This document shows, piece after piece, positions 5,192 to 5,369 of a DNA stretch of 5,369 nt (its first letter is position 1; the number at the start of each line of letters is the position of its first letter). Position numbers and translations under genes: made by a program. The notes beneath the pieces were generated by a model, which worked only from the letters and a program-made list of their open reading frames with translations, was not told the DNA's origin and did no database searches. Source of the DNA: a candidate division CSSED10-310 bacterium (lineage in GTDB: Bacteria > CSSED10-310 > JAFGDC01); contig JAFGDC010000619.1 of the NCBI GenBank assembly GCA_016932295.1, positions 1 to 5,369 of the forward strand. The letters are read 5' to 3'.

Positions 5192-5369
5192 CTATTTCAG
5201 CCTGAATTCAATGAGAATCTGCATATAGACAGCCACCCTTCTGCCGTTCAAGGTTGCCGGCGTGAACTCCCACCGGCTCACGGCGGCGATGGCTGGTTCA
5301 TCGAACACGCCGCTCACCGGCGACTTGATCACTTCGGCATTGATCACCTTTCCCGATACATCGATCACC
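5192..5369 (-). CDS. TonB C-terminal domain protein, C-terminal fragment
   Basis: The last 58 residues of a gene that continues beyond the right edge; its start is not in the window. The translation runs from VIDVSGKVINAEVIKS through FDEPAIAAVSRWEFTPATLNG to IEFRLK and a TAG stop. This matches the TonB C-terminal domain pattern: VDxxGKVxxAxVxxS, D-x-x-A-x-x-A-V-x-x-W-x-F-x-P-A, G-x-x-V, and a final beta strand. Such domains reach across the periplasm and contact TonB-dependent receptors or other outer-membrane partners, energised by ExbB/ExbD. Many family members are not the classical TonB, and without the N-terminal anchor and proline-rich spacer this one cannot be assigned further. It is transcribed in the same direction as the beta-helix gene but ends about 540 bases before it. 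Confidence 0.85.
   Translation of the reverse strand, partial: VIDVSGKVINAEVIKSPVSGVFDEPAIAAVSRWEFTPATLNGRRVAVYMQILIEFRLK

Overview
The window reads as a piece of a Gram-negative bacterial chromosome with roughly 60% GC. A TonB-type C-terminal domain implies an outer membrane. Proline-threonine linkers joined to beta-helix and ASH-like domains are common in proteins of uncultured, environmentally derived lineages. I cannot place the organism more precisely from the sequence, and nothing here is a clear phylum marker.

Layout from left to right. Positions 1-465 (+) hold the C-terminal 154 residues of a TldD/PmbA family protein, cut by the left edge. Positions 466-640 are a short convergent gap with a GC-rich hairpin, a second inverted repeat and a perfect 14-bp palindrome. 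Positions 641-1963 (-) encode a complete RhlE-type DEAD-box RNA helicase with every motif intact. Positions 1964-2237 hold its probable promoter and a nested inverted repeat that lies behind the next gene. Positions 2238-4652 (-) encode an 804-residue exported modular protein: signal peptide, right-handed beta-helix with 26-residue Pmp-like rungs, Pro/Thr linker, two related Ig-like domains, second Pro/Thr linker, and an ASH-like domain. Positions 4653-5191 hold its promoter and, pointing the other way, a possible small unrecognised transcription unit (-35-like box, strong Shine-Dalgarno, 86-codon cysteine-rich frame, terminator-like hairpin). Positions 5192-5369 (-) are the last 58 residues of a TonB C-terminal domain protein, cut by the right edge; its open frame has no start codon inside the window.

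The genes do not form an obvious operon. Each minus-strand gene is separated from the next by 270-540 bases and appears to have its own promoter. No pathway links a TldD/PmbA protein, an RNA helicase, a secreted adhesin-like protein and a TonB-domain protein. The unusual material is the domain architecture of the 804-residue protein, the unexplained 4753-5124 stretch, and the palindromes in the gaps. I see no rRNA, tRNA, CRISPR array, insertion sequence or toxin-antitoxin module.
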